Source of the DNA: UBA8529 sp964390565 | Lineage (GTDB): Bacteria; Bacteroidota; Bacteroidia; Bacteroidales; Tenuifilaceae | Direction: 5' to 3' | DNA length: 64,000 bases | Assembly (NCBI GenBank): GCA_964390565.1 | Contig: CAYMII010000001.1 | Span: 62,001-126,000 of the forward strand | Shown: positions 15,258 through 24,560 of the stretch, in pieces | How positions within the stretch are numbered: the first letter of the stretch is position 1 | Layout: each line of letters opens with the position of its first letter | Made by a program: the position numbers and the translations under genes | Notes under the pieces: generated by a model | Told to the model about the DNA's origin: nothing | Seen by the model: the letters and a program-made list of their open reading frames with translations, nothing else | Databases searched by the model: none

Positions 15258-16493
15258 ATGAAGAGAAAAATATATATGACCGCGGGGTATAACACCGTGT
15301 CGCTAGGAACAGGACGTAAAGAGTTTAACCCTAAAAAGCCACGCCCAGGGATTGAGCATTATATCAAAGAAGCAGGTCAGGCAACTGTTAAAGCTGTTGG
15401 TGGGGCAAAGAACGTTGATGAGGGAGTAATTGGTAACTTCATGGCTTGTCGTTTTGTAAAACAGGCGCACCTTGGAGCATTTATGCCTATCATTGATGAT
15501 GGATTGCGCCACAAACCTTCGCTTCGCGTTGAGGGTGCTTGCGCATCGGGTGGTTTGGCACTTGTTTCTGGAATGCGTTCGATTCTATCTGAAACTGCTG
15601 ATGTTGTTTTAGCCATGGGAGCAGAGGTTCAAAATACGGTTAAAGCAATTTACGGTGCCGATATCCTTGCTGGTGCAGGTTGGTTTAAGGAGCGTAAAGA
15701 GGGTCATGCTTACTTCTTCCCTGGTCAATTCAGCAATCGTGCTGGAGCCTATTTTGAGAAGTATGGTAGAGAGAAAACCCGTCAGGCTTTTGCTGTTTGG
15801 TTTAAGAATGCCATTGAGAATGCAAGGCTTTGCCCTACTGCTCAAGAGTATGAGAATAAGGTTGAGGATTTGATTGCACTGGGCCTTACCGAGCCAAACC
15901 CAAGAGGTTTTACCGATCATCTAAATGTTTTTGACTGTTCAAAGGTTTCTGATGGAGCATCAGCAATTGCTATATGCTCCGAAGAGGGACTTGCAAAAGC
16001 AGGTATCTCAAAAGCCGATGCGGTTGAGGTTGTAGGTTGGGCTCAAATAGTTGAGAATATCACCGAAAAACCAAGAGATTTAACAGAACTTTCAACAATT
16101 AAAGCCGCTGCTAGAAAGGCTTTAGATTCAGCAAATATTACAATTAACGATTTGGCAACAATCGAGGTACACGATTGCTTTACGGTTGCTGGTATGCTAA
16201 GCGTTGAAGCGCTTGGTTTTGCTAAGCCAGGTGAAGGTCCAGATTTTATAATCAACGGAAATACTGCTCGAAATGGCCGAATTCCTATCAATACAACTGG
16301 TGGATTAATTGGTTGGGGTCACCCAACTGGTGGAACAGGTGTTCACCAAGCTGTAACAATATGGGAGCAGCTAACCGGTAGAGCAGGAGCAGCTCAGATA
16401 GAGATTCTAAAGGACAAACCTTACGGAATGACTATCAACATGGGTGGCGACGATAAAACTGTTGTTGCTATCGTTTATAAGAAGTTGAGCTAA
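15258..16493 (+). CDS. Thiolase (acetyl-CoA C-acyltransferase)
   Basis: A 411-residue thiolase that cleaves 3-oxoacyl-CoA with CoA. The nucleophile is Cys95 in VEGACASGGLAL, the second-half motif is WGHPTGGTGVHQ, and IEVHDCF matches the SCP-x/thiolase II style rather than the classic NEAFA form. The last strand has NMGGDDKTVVA in place of the usual C-G-G Cys motif, as in the SCP2-thiolase-like branch. The frame is open from a TTG at 15237; the ATG at 15258 is preferred. It directly follows the hydroxyacyl-CoA dehydrogenase gene. Confidence 0.88.
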   Translation: MKRKIYMTAGYNTVSLGTGRKEFNPKKPRPGIEHYIKEAGQATVKAVGGAKNVDEGVIGNFMACRFVKQAHLGAFMPIIDDGLRHKPSLRVEGACASGGLALVSGMRSILSETADVVLAMGAEVQNTVKAIYGADILAGAGWFKERKEGHAYFFPGQFSNRAGAYFEKYGREKTRQAFAVWFKNAIENARLCPTAQEYENKVEDLIALGLTEPNPRGFTDHLNVFDCSKVSDGASAIAICSEEGLAKAGISKADAVEVVGWAQIVENITEKPRDLTELSTIKAAARKALDSANITINDLATIEVHDCFTVAGMLSVEALGFAKPGEGPDFIINGNTARNGRIPINTTGGLIGWGHPTGGTGVHQAVTIWEQLTGRAGAAQIEILKDKPYGMTINMGGDDKTVVAIVYKKLS

Positions 16494-16535
16494 TTTTTAA
16501 ATTACAGTTCAATTACATAAAAGAAACTAATCATT

Positions 16536-17681
16536 ATGAATTTTGAATATAGCGAAGAGCAGTTGATGATTAAAAAAACTGCTCGTGATTATGCGCAACG
16601 CGAACTTTTTAAGGATGTGATTGAGCGGGATACTAAAGCAATTTATCCCACTGAGCATGTTAAAAATATTGCTCAATTGGGCTTTTTTGGCATGCTAATT
16701 AGCCCCGAATATGGTGGGGTTGGAGTCGATAATGTTTCTTATGCACTTGCTCTCGAAGAGATATCTAAGGTTGATTCTTCAATTGCCGTTATCATGTCGG
16801 TTCACAATTCGCTAACTGCTTATGGAATCGAGAATTTTGGAACAAAAGAGCAGAAGGAAAAATACTTGCCATTAATGGCAAGTGGCGAAAAGATTGGTGC
16901 ATTCCTCTTAAGCGAACCCGATGCTGGATCTGATGCTTCGTTTCAAAAGACAACGGCCATTGATAAAGGCGATTATTACTTGTTAAATGGAATCAAAAAC
17001 TGGATTACAAGTGCCAATACTGGTGGAGTTTATATTGTAATTGCTCAAACTTGGCCTGAGAAAGGGAGTAAAGGAATCAATGCATTTATCGTTGATCGCA
17101 ACTCAAAAGGTATAACCGTTGGCCCACATGAGGATAAGATGGGTATGCGCAGCTCCGATACGCATTCAGTAATGTTTTCTGATGTATTTGTCCCAAAAGA
17201 GAATCGGATAGGTGAGGATGGATTCGGCTTTAAGTTTGCCATGAAGCTGCTTGAAGGAGGGCGAATTGGTATATCAGCGCAAGCATTAGGAATTGCAGGT
17301 GGTGCTTACGAATTAGCGCTGAAATATTCGAAGGAGAGAAAAACTTTTGGTACCGAGATTATTAATCATCAAGGAGTTGCTTTTAAATTGGCAGAAATGG
17401 CTGCATCCATTGAATCGGCTCGTTTACTGGTTCATAAAGCAGCATGGTTAAAGGATAATCATCTACCCTATGGCACTGCAAGTGCCATTGCAAAGCTGGT
17501 TGCCACTGATGTTGCAATGAAGGTTACTACTGAAGCGGTTCAAATTCATGGTGGCTATGGTTATGTAAAAGAGTATCATGTTGAGCGATTAATGCGTGAG
17601 GCCAAGCTTACTCAGATTTACGAAGGAACATCTGAAATTCAGAAAATTATTATTGCTCGCGCAATATCAAAAGATTGTTAA
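16536..17681 (+). CDS. Acyl-CoA dehydrogenase (short-chain/butyryl type)
   Basis: A 381-residue FAD-dependent acyl-CoA dehydrogenase. The signature FLLSEPDAGSDA lies in the middle beta domain, and the catalytic base is Glu363 in YEGTSEIQKI near the C-terminus, the position used by short- and medium-chain enzymes. Length and layout (N-terminal helical, middle beta, C-terminal helical) are standard. It passes electrons to an electron-transfer flavoprotein, but no etfAB genes are in this window. It is fourth in the forward operon, before the glutaryl-type enzyme. Confidence 0.92.
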   Translation: MNFEYSEEQLMIKKTARDYAQRELFKDVIERDTKAIYPTEHVKNIAQLGFFGMLISPEYGGVGVDNVSYALALEEISKVDSSIAVIMSVHNSLTAYGIENFGTKEQKEKYLPLMASGEKIGAFLLSEPDAGSDASFQKTTAIDKGDYYLLNGIKNWITSANTGGVYIVIAQTWPEKGSKGINAFIVDRNSKGITVGPHEDKMGMRSSDTHSVMFSDVFVPKENRIGEDGFGFKFAMKLLEGGRIGISAQALGIAGGAYELALKYSKERKTFGTEIINHQGVAFKLAEMAASIESARLLVHKAAWLKDNHLPYGTASAIAKLVATDVAMKVTTEAVQIHGGYGYVKEYHVERLMREAKLTQIYEGTSEIQKIIIARAISKDC

Positions 17682-17716
17682 TAGAAAACCAAAAATCAAA
17701 CTAATACAATACTATT

Positions 17717-18898
17717 ATGTCAGCAACAGTTCAATTCACTGCACCCGACCACTATTTGGTTGATGATTTGTATACTGATGAGCATAAGCTTGTCCGTAAC
17801 TCAACTAGGGATTGGGTGAACCGTTCGGTAAAACCTGTTATTGAAGATTACTGCAACAAATCTCAGTTTCCTTTACATCTTGTTAAGGAAATGGGTGAAA
17901 TGGGTGCATTTGGACCATTTATTCCTGTTGAGTATGGTGGCTCAGGCCTCGATTATATCTCCTATGGATTAATTATGCAAGAGTTGGAGCGTGGCGATAC
18001 AGGAGTTCGTTCAATGGCATCTGTTCAAACATCTTTAGTGATGTTTCCAATTTTCAAATATGGAAGCGAAGAGCAAAAGAAAAAATATCTTCCTCGTTTA
18101 GCTGCTGGTGAAATTATCGGTTGCTTTGGTTTAACTGAGCCCGATCATGGTTCAGATCCAGGAAGTATGAAAACCAGAATCAAAGATATGGGTGACCATT
18201 ATCTTCTTAATGGAGCAAAAATGTGGATTACAAACTCTACAGTAGCCGATATCGCTGTTGTTTGGGCTAAAGATGATAACAATAGAATTAGAGGCGTGAT
18301 TGTTGAAAAGGGTTGGAAAGGCTTTACTGCCCCTGAAACTCATGGAAAATGGTCGCTTAGAGCTTCGGTTACTGGCGAACTCGTTTTTGATGATGTTAAG
18401 GTACCTAAAGAAAATCTACTTCCTAATATTGAAGGGTTAAAAGGCCCTTTAAGTTGCCTTGATTCTGCACGTTATGGTATTGCTTGGGGTGTTGTAGGTG
18501 CAGCAATGGATTGCTATGATGCAGCTGTTAGATACGCATTAGAGAGAAAGCAATTTGATAAACCAATTGCAGCGTTCCAATTACAACAGAAAAAACTAGC
18601 TGAAGCATTAACGGAGATAACTAAAGCTCAGCTTTTAGTTTGGCGTCTTGGCGTTCTTCGCAATGAAGGAAGAGCAACATCAGCACAAATTTCGATGGCA
18701 AAAAGAAACAATGTTGAAATGGCATTGAATATTGCTCGCGAAACTCGCCAAATTCTTGGTGCAATGGGTATTACCAATGATTTCCCAATGATGCGCCACA
18801 TGATGAACCTTGAGTCAGTTATTACTTACGAAGGAACTCATGACATTCATCTTTTAATAACTGGACTTGAAATAACAGGAATACCTGCTTTCAAATGA
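17717..18898 (+). CDS. gcdH: Glutaryl-CoA dehydrogenase-like acyl-CoA dehydrogenase
   Basis: A 393-residue acyl-CoA dehydrogenase of the glutaryl-CoA dehydrogenase subgroup, which oxidises and decarboxylates glutaryl-CoA to crotonyl-CoA. Markers are GVRSMASVQTSLVM, where Arg108 corresponds to the arginine that binds the distal carboxylate in characterised enzymes, the signature GCFGLTEPDHGSDPGSM, and catalytic Glu372 in YEGTHDIH. The TYEGTHDIH ending is typical of this subgroup. As last gene of the operon, its product (crotonyl-CoA) feeds the crotonase, dehydrogenase and thiolase encoded upstream, which supports the assignment. A non-decarboxylating form cannot be excluded. Confidence 0.85.
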   Translation: MSATVQFTAPDHYLVDDLYTDEHKLVRNSTRDWVNRSVKPVIEDYCNKSQFPLHLVKEMGEMGAFGPFIPVEYGGSGLDYISYGLIMQELERGDTGVRSMASVQTSLVMFPIFKYGSEEQKKKYLPRLAAGEIIGCFGLTEPDHGSDPGSMKTRIKDMGDHYLLNGAKMWITNSTVADIAVVWAKDDNNRIRGVIVEKGWKGFTAPETHGKWSLRASVTGELVFDDVKVPKENLLPNIEGLKGPLSCLDSARYGIAWGVVGAAMDCYDAAVRYALERKQFDKPIAAFQLQQKKLAEALTEITKAQLLVWRLGVLRNEGRATSAQISMAKRNNVEMALNIARETRQILGAMGITNDFPMMRHMMNLESVITYEGTHDIHLLITGLEITGIPAFK

Positions 18899-18920
18899 TA
18901 ATTTCATAGACGTATTTTAC

Positions 18921-18949
18921 AAAAGAGGGGTAGAATACCCCTCTTTTTT
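18921..18949 (+). terminator. Intrinsic terminator of the acyl-CoA operon
   Basis: A 12-bp perfect stem (18921-18932 with 18936-18947, core GAGGGGTA/TACCCCTC) with a GAA loop and six T, 23 bp after the operon stop. Confidence 0.88.
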
Positions 18950-19026
18950 GTTTGGCTACTTTTTATTGGTTTTATTTGCACAATATTTGATTACGATCGT
19001 ATAAATAGAATATCAAAATTTTGAAT

Positions 19027-20898
19027 ATGAAATCTGTATTGAAGTACTTTGCATTAGCTATTCTTTTAAGTTTTGTTGCAAATTCGGTTTTTGCAGTTAT
19101 TGCTTACCCATATCCAGTTGAAATAACTCAACTCGATGGGAGTAAATTAACCGTTATACTTAAAGGGGATGAGCATGTTAAATGGGCGCAGACAGTTGAC
19201 GGGTACTCAATCCTTCGAAATGGTAAGGGTGTTTTTGAATATGCTATTAAAAATTCTAAAGGTGATATGATCCCTTCGGGCATTAGGGTAAGCAATAAAG
19301 AGAAGAGGAGTAATGCTGAAATTCAACTATTACAAAAGACTAGTAAAAATTTAGGTTATTCTAAAAACCAAGTTTCATTAATGAAAAGGATTTCAAGAAT
19401 AAAGCAAGTTGATTCTAAGAGAGCATTCCCAACAACTGGTTCAAGGAAGTTAATTTGCATATTAATGGAATTTCAAGATGTTAGTTTTACAAAAACTCAG
19501 ACCGATTTTCAGAACTTATTTAATCAAGTAGGTTATTCGGCTGATGGTGCTTCAGGGAGTGTAAAAGATTATTACAAAGAAAATTCATACAATCAACTTG
19601 ATTTAACCATTACAGTTGCAGGGCCTTATACTGCTGATAATAATATGGCTTATTATGGAGCGAATGATGGTGATGGATATGATTTAAGACCTGATGCATT
19701 AGTTAGCGAGGCAGTTACTAAGGCAAATGTAATTGTAAATTATGCAGACTATGATAATGATGGGAATGGTTATGTTGATGGAGTTTATGTAATATATGCA
19801 GGCTATGGAGAAGAGCGCACAGGTGTCCCAGCTGATGCCATATGGGCTCATGCATGGGAAATACCTGAAACAACTTTAGATGGAAAAAAAATTACTAGTT
19901 ACTCCTGCTCGCCAGAGCTAAGGGGGAATGATGGCACAGGTATTACTCGAATTGGGGTTATTTGTCATGAGTTTGGCCATGTATTAGGTGCTCCAGATTT
20001 TTATGATACTCAAACTGATGATGCTACTGATTATCTAGGTTCCGGTGATTGGGATATGATGGCATCTGGTTCATGGAATAACGATGGTGCATCTCCTGCC
20101 CATCATAATGCTTTTACTAAGGTTTACGTTTACAATTGGGCAACGGCTACTACAATTACTACAACTTCAACCTTGACCTTAAATAATGCAGAGCTATATT
20201 CCAACAGTTTCTATAGAGTAAACACTGCTACAAGTAATGAATATTTCCTAATAGAGAATCGCCAAAAGCATAAGTTTGATGCTGCATTACCTGGTCATGG
20301 TTTGATTATATACCATGTTGACGGTACTCACATTAGTAATAATATTAATAGTAACGAAATAAATATATCTGCTCATCAAGGAATGTACCCTGTATGTGCG
20401 AGTGCAACAACAAATCCAAGCACAACAGTTAGTTCATATGGAAATATTAATACATCTGGTTGTACATATCCAGGTTCTTATAGCAAAACATCTTTTACAG
20501 ATAATACTACTCCAAGTATGAAATCGTGGGCAGGAGCAAATACAAATAAACCAATCACAAATATTGTTGAAAGTACTACTAATAAAACTGTTTCGTTTAC
20601 TGTAACTGCATCAACAGGAGTTAATGATAGTGAATCATCATTATATAAACTGGGACAAAACTATCCAAACCCTTTCGATAATAGTACAAATATTGATTTT
20701 ACTCTAGTTAACCCTAGCAAGATTAAACTTACTGTATTTAACTCTCTTGGGCAGGTGGTTGATGTTATTGTTGATGAGTTTCTTTCTGCAGGGTCTCATT
20801 CATATACTTGGAGTCCAAAGAATGTTGCTTCAGGTATTTATTTTTATCAGCTTAATGTTGATGGAAATAAAGAGGTGAAACGAATGGTGAAAAAATAA
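19027..20898 (+). CDS. Secreted M6-family metalloprotease with type IX sorting domain
   Basis: A 623-residue secreted zinc protease. The signal peptide covers about residues 1-24. The peptidase M6 (immune inhibitor A-like) domain includes HEFGH (His314, Glu315, His318) followed by VLGAPDFYD, where the downstream Asp is typical of the family. The C-terminal 80 residues form a type A T9SS sorting domain: LGQNYPNPFDNSTNIDF, then GQVVDVIVDE and GIYFYQL, ending KEVKRMVKK. The frame is open from a TTG at 19021; the ATG at 19027 is preferred. The protein should be exported by the Sec system, then secreted or attached to the surface by the type IX system. It is transcribed alone. Confidence 0.92.
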   Translation: MKSVLKYFALAILLSFVANSVFAVIAYPYPVEITQLDGSKLTVILKGDEHVKWAQTVDGYSILRNGKGVFEYAIKNSKGDMIPSGIRVSNKEKRSNAEIQLLQKTSKNLGYSKNQVSLMKRISRIKQVDSKRAFPTTGSRKLICILMEFQDVSFTKTQTDFQNLFNQVGYSADGASGSVKDYYKENSYNQLDLTITVAGPYTADNNMAYYGANDGDGYDLRPDALVSEAVTKANVIVNYADYDNDGNGYVDGVYVIYAGYGEERTGVPADAIWAHAWEIPETTLDGKKITSYSCSPELRGNDGTGITRIGVICHEFGHVLGAPDFYDTQTDDATDYLGSGDWDMMASGSWNNDGASPAHHNAFTKVYVYNWATATTITTTSTLTLNNAELYSNSFYRVNTATSNEYFLIENRQKHKFDAALPGHGLIIYHVDGTHISNNINSNEINISAHQGMYPVCASATTNPSTTVSSYGNINTSGCTYPGSYSKTSFTDNTTPSMKSWAGANTNKPITNIVESTTNKTVSFTVTASTGVNDSESSLYKLGQNYPNPFDNSTNIDFTLVNPSKIKLTVFNSLGQVVDVIVDEFLSAGSHSYTWSPKNVASGIYFYQLNVDGNKEVKRMVKK

Positions 20899-20917
20899 AA
20901 CGTACAGGCGCAATAAA

Positions 20918-20948
20918 AAAGCCCTTCAGAAATTTTCTGAAGGGCTTT
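20918..20948. terminator. Bidirectional terminator between convergent genes
   Basis: AAAGCCCTTCAGAA (20918-20931) pairs perfectly with TTCTGAAGGGCTTT (20935-20948). It ends both the protease gene and the reverse oxidoreductase operon. Confidence 0.88.
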
Positions 20949-20966
20949 CTTTTATGATGGTTCTAA

Positions 20967-22235
20967 CTAGAATTTTAACATTGCTTCAATTTGAACTTTC
21001 TCTGATATTTTGTTGCCCATAAACACATCTTTTAGAGCATCCATTGCAAAGATATTGCTTTGATTCAAGTACCAGAAGATGCTATACATAGCGCTATTGC
21101 GAGCACCAACTCTTTCACGGAAAGGTATTTTTACAACTTGTGCTCCAGTTGCAGGTGCCTCAAGGCTTTCATCAATCAATAAAAGACCACCTTTCATTCT
21201 ACCTGCTGCTGCACGAGCATAGTTTAACCCATCAACTGATGTAATAACCAAAACATCAGGAATTGGTGAGCCAGTGTAAAGTATTTGCTCTGGTGATATT
21301 ATAACTTCAGATGCAGAGAAACCAACACCAACAGTTACAGGGTAGCTACCCTTTTTAGTTGCGTTTAATCCCGTTAGCATTGCCGCTTTGGAAAGAAATT
21401 CAGCAGCTGATTGCACACCTTCACCAGCAGAACCAGAAAGCATAATGCTTACAGGTTTTGTTAGGTTGTGTGAATGTTTTGGAGTAATCTCAAACTTATC
21501 AGAGATTAAACTTTTTGGGGATTGATTAAGAGGTTTAGAATAAACCTTATCTTTTCCCGAAACAAAAGTTTTTACCTCCCAGCCCGAATCCTCAACTAGC
21601 TTCGAGAGTTTCATTCCTGGATTAGACTTTACTCCATAGCTTGGGCAGATTTCCATTACCTCAACTAGAGAGAATCCCTTTGCATTGAAAGCATCGACAA
21701 GAACATCACTGTAATCACCAATACCGATTACGCGTTGAACGTGCGATGCACCAGCAGCAGTAATTAGCTCGCAAATATCATAACCCGCTTTAGCGCTTCC
21801 TTCGGGAAGAGTAGGGGTTTTGAAGCCACATGGTGTAAATTCAGATGGTTGACCACCAGTCATACCGTATAGCATGTTGTTGTGAACCACAACAGTCATA
21901 TCGAAACCAAGGTGCGCTGCACCGATAAGATGTTGCATACCGATGGTTGCACCGCCATCGCCAACAAAAACAATCACTTTTTTAGTTGGGTTGCTAATCG
22001 CTGCAGCGATACCCCCACCTAATGCTACAGAACGACCGTGAAGTCCGTGAACTGTATGTGTTAGGAAACTCTTATCCACAATACCATGGCAACCGATATC
22101 GGTTACAAGGATAACATCGAGCAGGTCAACGCCCATTTTTTGGAGTGCCTTCTCGGTATTTTGGGTAATTGTAGCATGTCCACAACCTTTACAGAAAGGT
22201 AATTCGGACCCTGTTAGGAATGATATATTATTCAT
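20967..22235 (-). CDS. 2-oxoacid:ferredoxin oxidoreductase, fused beta-gamma subunit
   Basis: A 422-residue fusion. The N-terminal half (to about residue 235) is the thiamine-diphosphate beta subunit: FCKGCGHA (Cys15, Cys18), IGCHG (Cys49) and ICPSYG supply cysteines for a [4Fe-4S] cluster, and GDGGATIGMQH...HNN is the ThDP/Mg motif. The C-terminal half (about 265-422) is a gamma domain (MLSGSAGEGVQSAAEFLSK). The enzyme decarboxylates a 2-oxoacid oxidatively to an acyl-CoA and reduces ferredoxin. The more usual fusion in Bacteroidota is gamma-alpha, so beta-gamma is less common. Its start overlaps the alpha gene by 8 bp. The substrate is not determined by sequence. Confidence 0.88.
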   Translation of the reverse strand: MNNISFLTGSELPFCKGCGHATITQNTEKALQKMGVDLLDVILVTDIGCHGIVDKSFLTHTVHGLHGRSVALGGGIAAAISNPTKKVIVFVGDGGATIGMQHLIGAAHLGFDMTVVVHNNMLYGMTGGQPSEFTPCGFKTPTLPEGSAKAGYDICELITAAGASHVQRVIGIGDYSDVLVDAFNAKGFSLVEVMEICPSYGVKSNPGMKLSKLVEDSGWEVKTFVSGKDKVYSKPLNQSPKSLISDKFEITPKHSHNLTKPVSIMLSGSAGEGVQSAAEFLSKAAMLTGLNATKKGSYPVTVGVGFSASEVIISPEQILYTGSPIPDVLVITSVDGLNYARAAAGRMKGGLLLIDESLEAPATGAQVVKIPFRERVGARNSAMYSIFWYLNQSNIFAMDALKDVFMGNKISEKVQIEAMLKF

Positions 22236-23358
22236 TGCGAAGTACCTCCTCTATGATTTCGTTAGGACTAATCATTTTTGCAATGCCATTAACCCCTGTA
22301 ACGCCTTTGCGACCTGCAACACCAAAGAGTAATTGACGTAATTGACCAGTTAAATTCTCTTCGGCAACAACAATTCTAGAATATCTATTTGCTATTTCGA
22401 TGTACTCCTTTGGAATTGGAAGTAAGGTCTTAGCAGCAAGGAATGATACTTTTTTGCCCTGTAAACGGAGCTGTTTAACCGCTTCGCGTGATGCTTGAGC
22501 AGTAATATCGTAAGAGATAATTAGAGTATCGGCATCCTTTTGCTCATCGAGCTCAAAGAAGGTGTACTCTTTGATATGCTTTTCGTGCTTTTTCTGAAGC
22601 CTCTTTGTGTTATCTATCGCCTCTGGCGATGTATTTTGTAAAATACCCTTTGTGTCATGGGTTGATGCAGTAATTCTAACCTGATGCTCCTTTTGATTTA
22701 CAGCAAGGAATTCAGGAACTAAAACATCATTGTAAGCATAAGGCAGATAAGGTGCTTTACCCTCAAAGGTTTTAATCTTGGTTGGTTTTATTTCAGATAG
22801 TTTTGACCAATCGTAGCTTAAAAGAGTCATTACCATCTCCTTTGAAGTTAGAAGAACAACAGGAGTTCTTAGCTTGATCGCTGTTTCAACGGCTTTTGCC
22901 GATAAATCCCAGCAATCATCAATATTGCTGATGCAAAGGGTTGGTAATTCGAACCCTCCAGAAAGTGTTCCGTAAACAACCGATAAATCCCCTTGAGCAC
23001 CACAAGTTGCGGTACCAGTAGCTGGGCCAAGGCGTTGAACAAGGATAATTACCATTGGCAACTCCTGTATATACGCCATGTTGATAGATTCAACCATCAA
23101 GGCATAGCCAGGGAAAGATGTAGCAGTAACTGGTACATGACCAGCAGCTGCAAATCCTGCCATCCACTGCAAGGTGGTAATTTCATCGGGGGCAGCAAGC
23201 ATTGTTGGATAACGCTTACTAGCGTAGAGATATAGGTTATTTGCGGGTGTAATGGGATACCCAATAAACACATCCGCACCAGCTCTAACACACGACTCCG
23301 TTATCAACCTTGAACCGTCGATAAAGGCTTTCGTTTTACTTTCCGTTGTTGCGTGCAT
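22228..23358 (-). CDS. 2-oxoacid:ferredoxin oxidoreductase, alpha subunit
   Basis: A 376-residue alpha subunit holding the pyrimidine-binding domain (about residues 10-190; VFIGYPITPANNLY and QELPMVIILVQRLGPATG) and the C-terminal transketolase-like domain (ADTLIISYDITAQASREAV). It has no gamma domain, which fits the beta-gamma fusion encoded next, so the two proteins make a complete alpha-beta-gamma enzyme without a dedicated ferredoxin subunit. The gene overlaps the CoA-transferase gene by 23 bp and the beta-gamma gene by 8 bp, implying translational coupling. The size fits the VorB/KorA group. Confidence 0.88.
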   Translation of the reverse strand: MHATTESKTKAFIDGSRLITESCVRAGADVFIGYPITPANNLYLYASKRYPTMLAAPDEITTLQWMAGFAAAGHVPVTATSFPGYALMVESINMAYIQELPMVIILVQRLGPATGTATCGAQGDLSVVYGTLSGGFELPTLCISNIDDCWDLSAKAVETAIKLRTPVVLLTSKEMVMTLLSYDWSKLSEIKPTKIKTFEGKAPYLPYAYNDVLVPEFLAVNQKEHQVRITASTHDTKGILQNTSPEAIDNTKRLQKKHEKHIKEYTFFELDEQKDADTLIISYDITAQASREAVKQLRLQGKKVSFLAAKTLLPIPKEYIEIANRYSRIVVAEENLTGQLRQLLFGVAGRKGVTGVNGIAKMISPNEIIEEVLRNE

Positions 23359-24556
23359 AAACTACATTATTTTCGATTAAACACTGTATATTTTCTGTTG
23401 AGAAACCAAGCATATCCTTTAAAACTTGCATTGTATGCTCCCCATAATGAGGCGGAGCAGAAATAGCACTAGGTTTATCTTTTCCATTAAAGGTAAATGC
23501 TATCGTTCTAAGCCCTTTAATTCTCATTCCTGAACCAGTTGTTGACTCCATTACTAGTTCCTTAGCCTCGGGAAGTTCAAAAACTTCTTGCATGTTAAAA
23601 ACGCCACCAGCAGGAACACTTTTTTTATCTAATAGTTCAAGGAAAGGATCCCTTTCAACTTCACCAATTAGTTGTTGAAGAATAGCAACCACCTCTTCTC
23701 TATTGCTAACCCTGTTGAAATTATTAGCAAACTTAGGATCTTTAGCCAATTCGGGTTTTCCCAGAATTGAACAAAGGTCAGAAAATTGTTTGTCGTTTCC
23801 AACAGCCAAAACAACAGGTTTTTCATCCTTTGTATAAAATATGGTTCCGTAAGGAACGATGTTTGGATGATCGGAACCCATCTGCTTAGGAATGCTTTCG
23901 CCAACAAGCCAATTGGTTGCCTGATTTGCCAGCGAAGCAACTCCGCTCTTTATCAAGCTAACCTCAAAGTATTGACCGTTTCCAGTGCGCTCACGATTAA
24001 GCAGTGCAAGTAAAACAGCCTCTTTAATCTGATGACTTGCAAGTAAATCCATTAATGCCACAGGCATTTTAACAGGTTTGCCATTTGGCTCACCATTCAT
24101 GAACGTATATCCGCTTTCGGCTTGAATAATGGCATCGTAACCAGCACGTGGGTTCTTAAGTCCATAACCAGTTAGGTGAGCGTATATCAATTTCTTATTA
24201 CGCTGGCTAAGCGTATTATAATCAACTTTAAGCTTCTCGGCATCGCCGGGTTTGTAGCTAACCAAAACGATATCACAAATTGAGGCTAAACGGTAAACAA
24301 TATCTAGTCCATCAGGCGTATTAAGGTTAAGCGAGATAGATTTCTTTCCCCAGTTGGCACAGCTGAAATACCCCGAAATATCAGTTGTTGAATCCTCAGA
24401 TGTTAACTTCCATGTACGGGTTACATCGCCACAGGTTAAAAGGTTTTCAACCTTAATAACCGTTGCTCCAAGTTCGGCTAGTGAAACACCTACAGTTGGG
24501 CCAGCAAGGACATTGGCAAGTTCTAAAACTCTTATCTCTTTTAAAGGCAAAAACAT
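23336..24556 (-). CDS. Class III (CaiB/BaiF) acyl-CoA transferase
   Basis: A 406-residue family III CoA-transferase, which moves CoA between carboxylic acids. The N-terminus has VLELANVLAGPTVGVSLAELGA, and the catalytic Asp170 lies in PVALMDLLAS, aligned with Asp169 of formyl-CoA transferase. Known members include succinyl-CoA:glutarate CoA-transferase, oxalate, carnitine and aromatic-acid enzymes. The donor and acceptor here are not readable from sequence. Its position between a sodium symporter and the oxidoreductase genes, opposite a gcdH-like gene, makes a dicarboxylate a reasonable guess. Four bp separate it from the symporter gene. Confidence 0.88.
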   Translation of the reverse strand: MFLPLKEIRVLELANVLAGPTVGVSLAELGATVIKVENLLTCGDVTRTWKLTSEDSTTDISGYFSCANWGKKSISLNLNTPDGLDIVYRLASICDIVLVSYKPGDAEKLKVDYNTLSQRNKKLIYAHLTGYGLKNPRAGYDAIIQAESGYTFMNGEPNGKPVKMPVALMDLLASHQIKEAVLLALLNRERTGNGQYFEVSLIKSGVASLANQATNWLVGESIPKQMGSDHPNIVPYGTIFYTKDEKPVVLAVGNDKQFSDLCSILGKPELAKDPKFANNFNRVSNREEVVAILQQLIGEVERDPFLELLDKKSVPAGGVFNMQEVFELPEAKELVMESTTGSGMRIKGLRTIAFTFNGKDKPSAISAPPHYGEHTMQVLKDMLGFSTENIQCLIENNVVYARNNGK

Positions 24557-24560
24557 TGTA

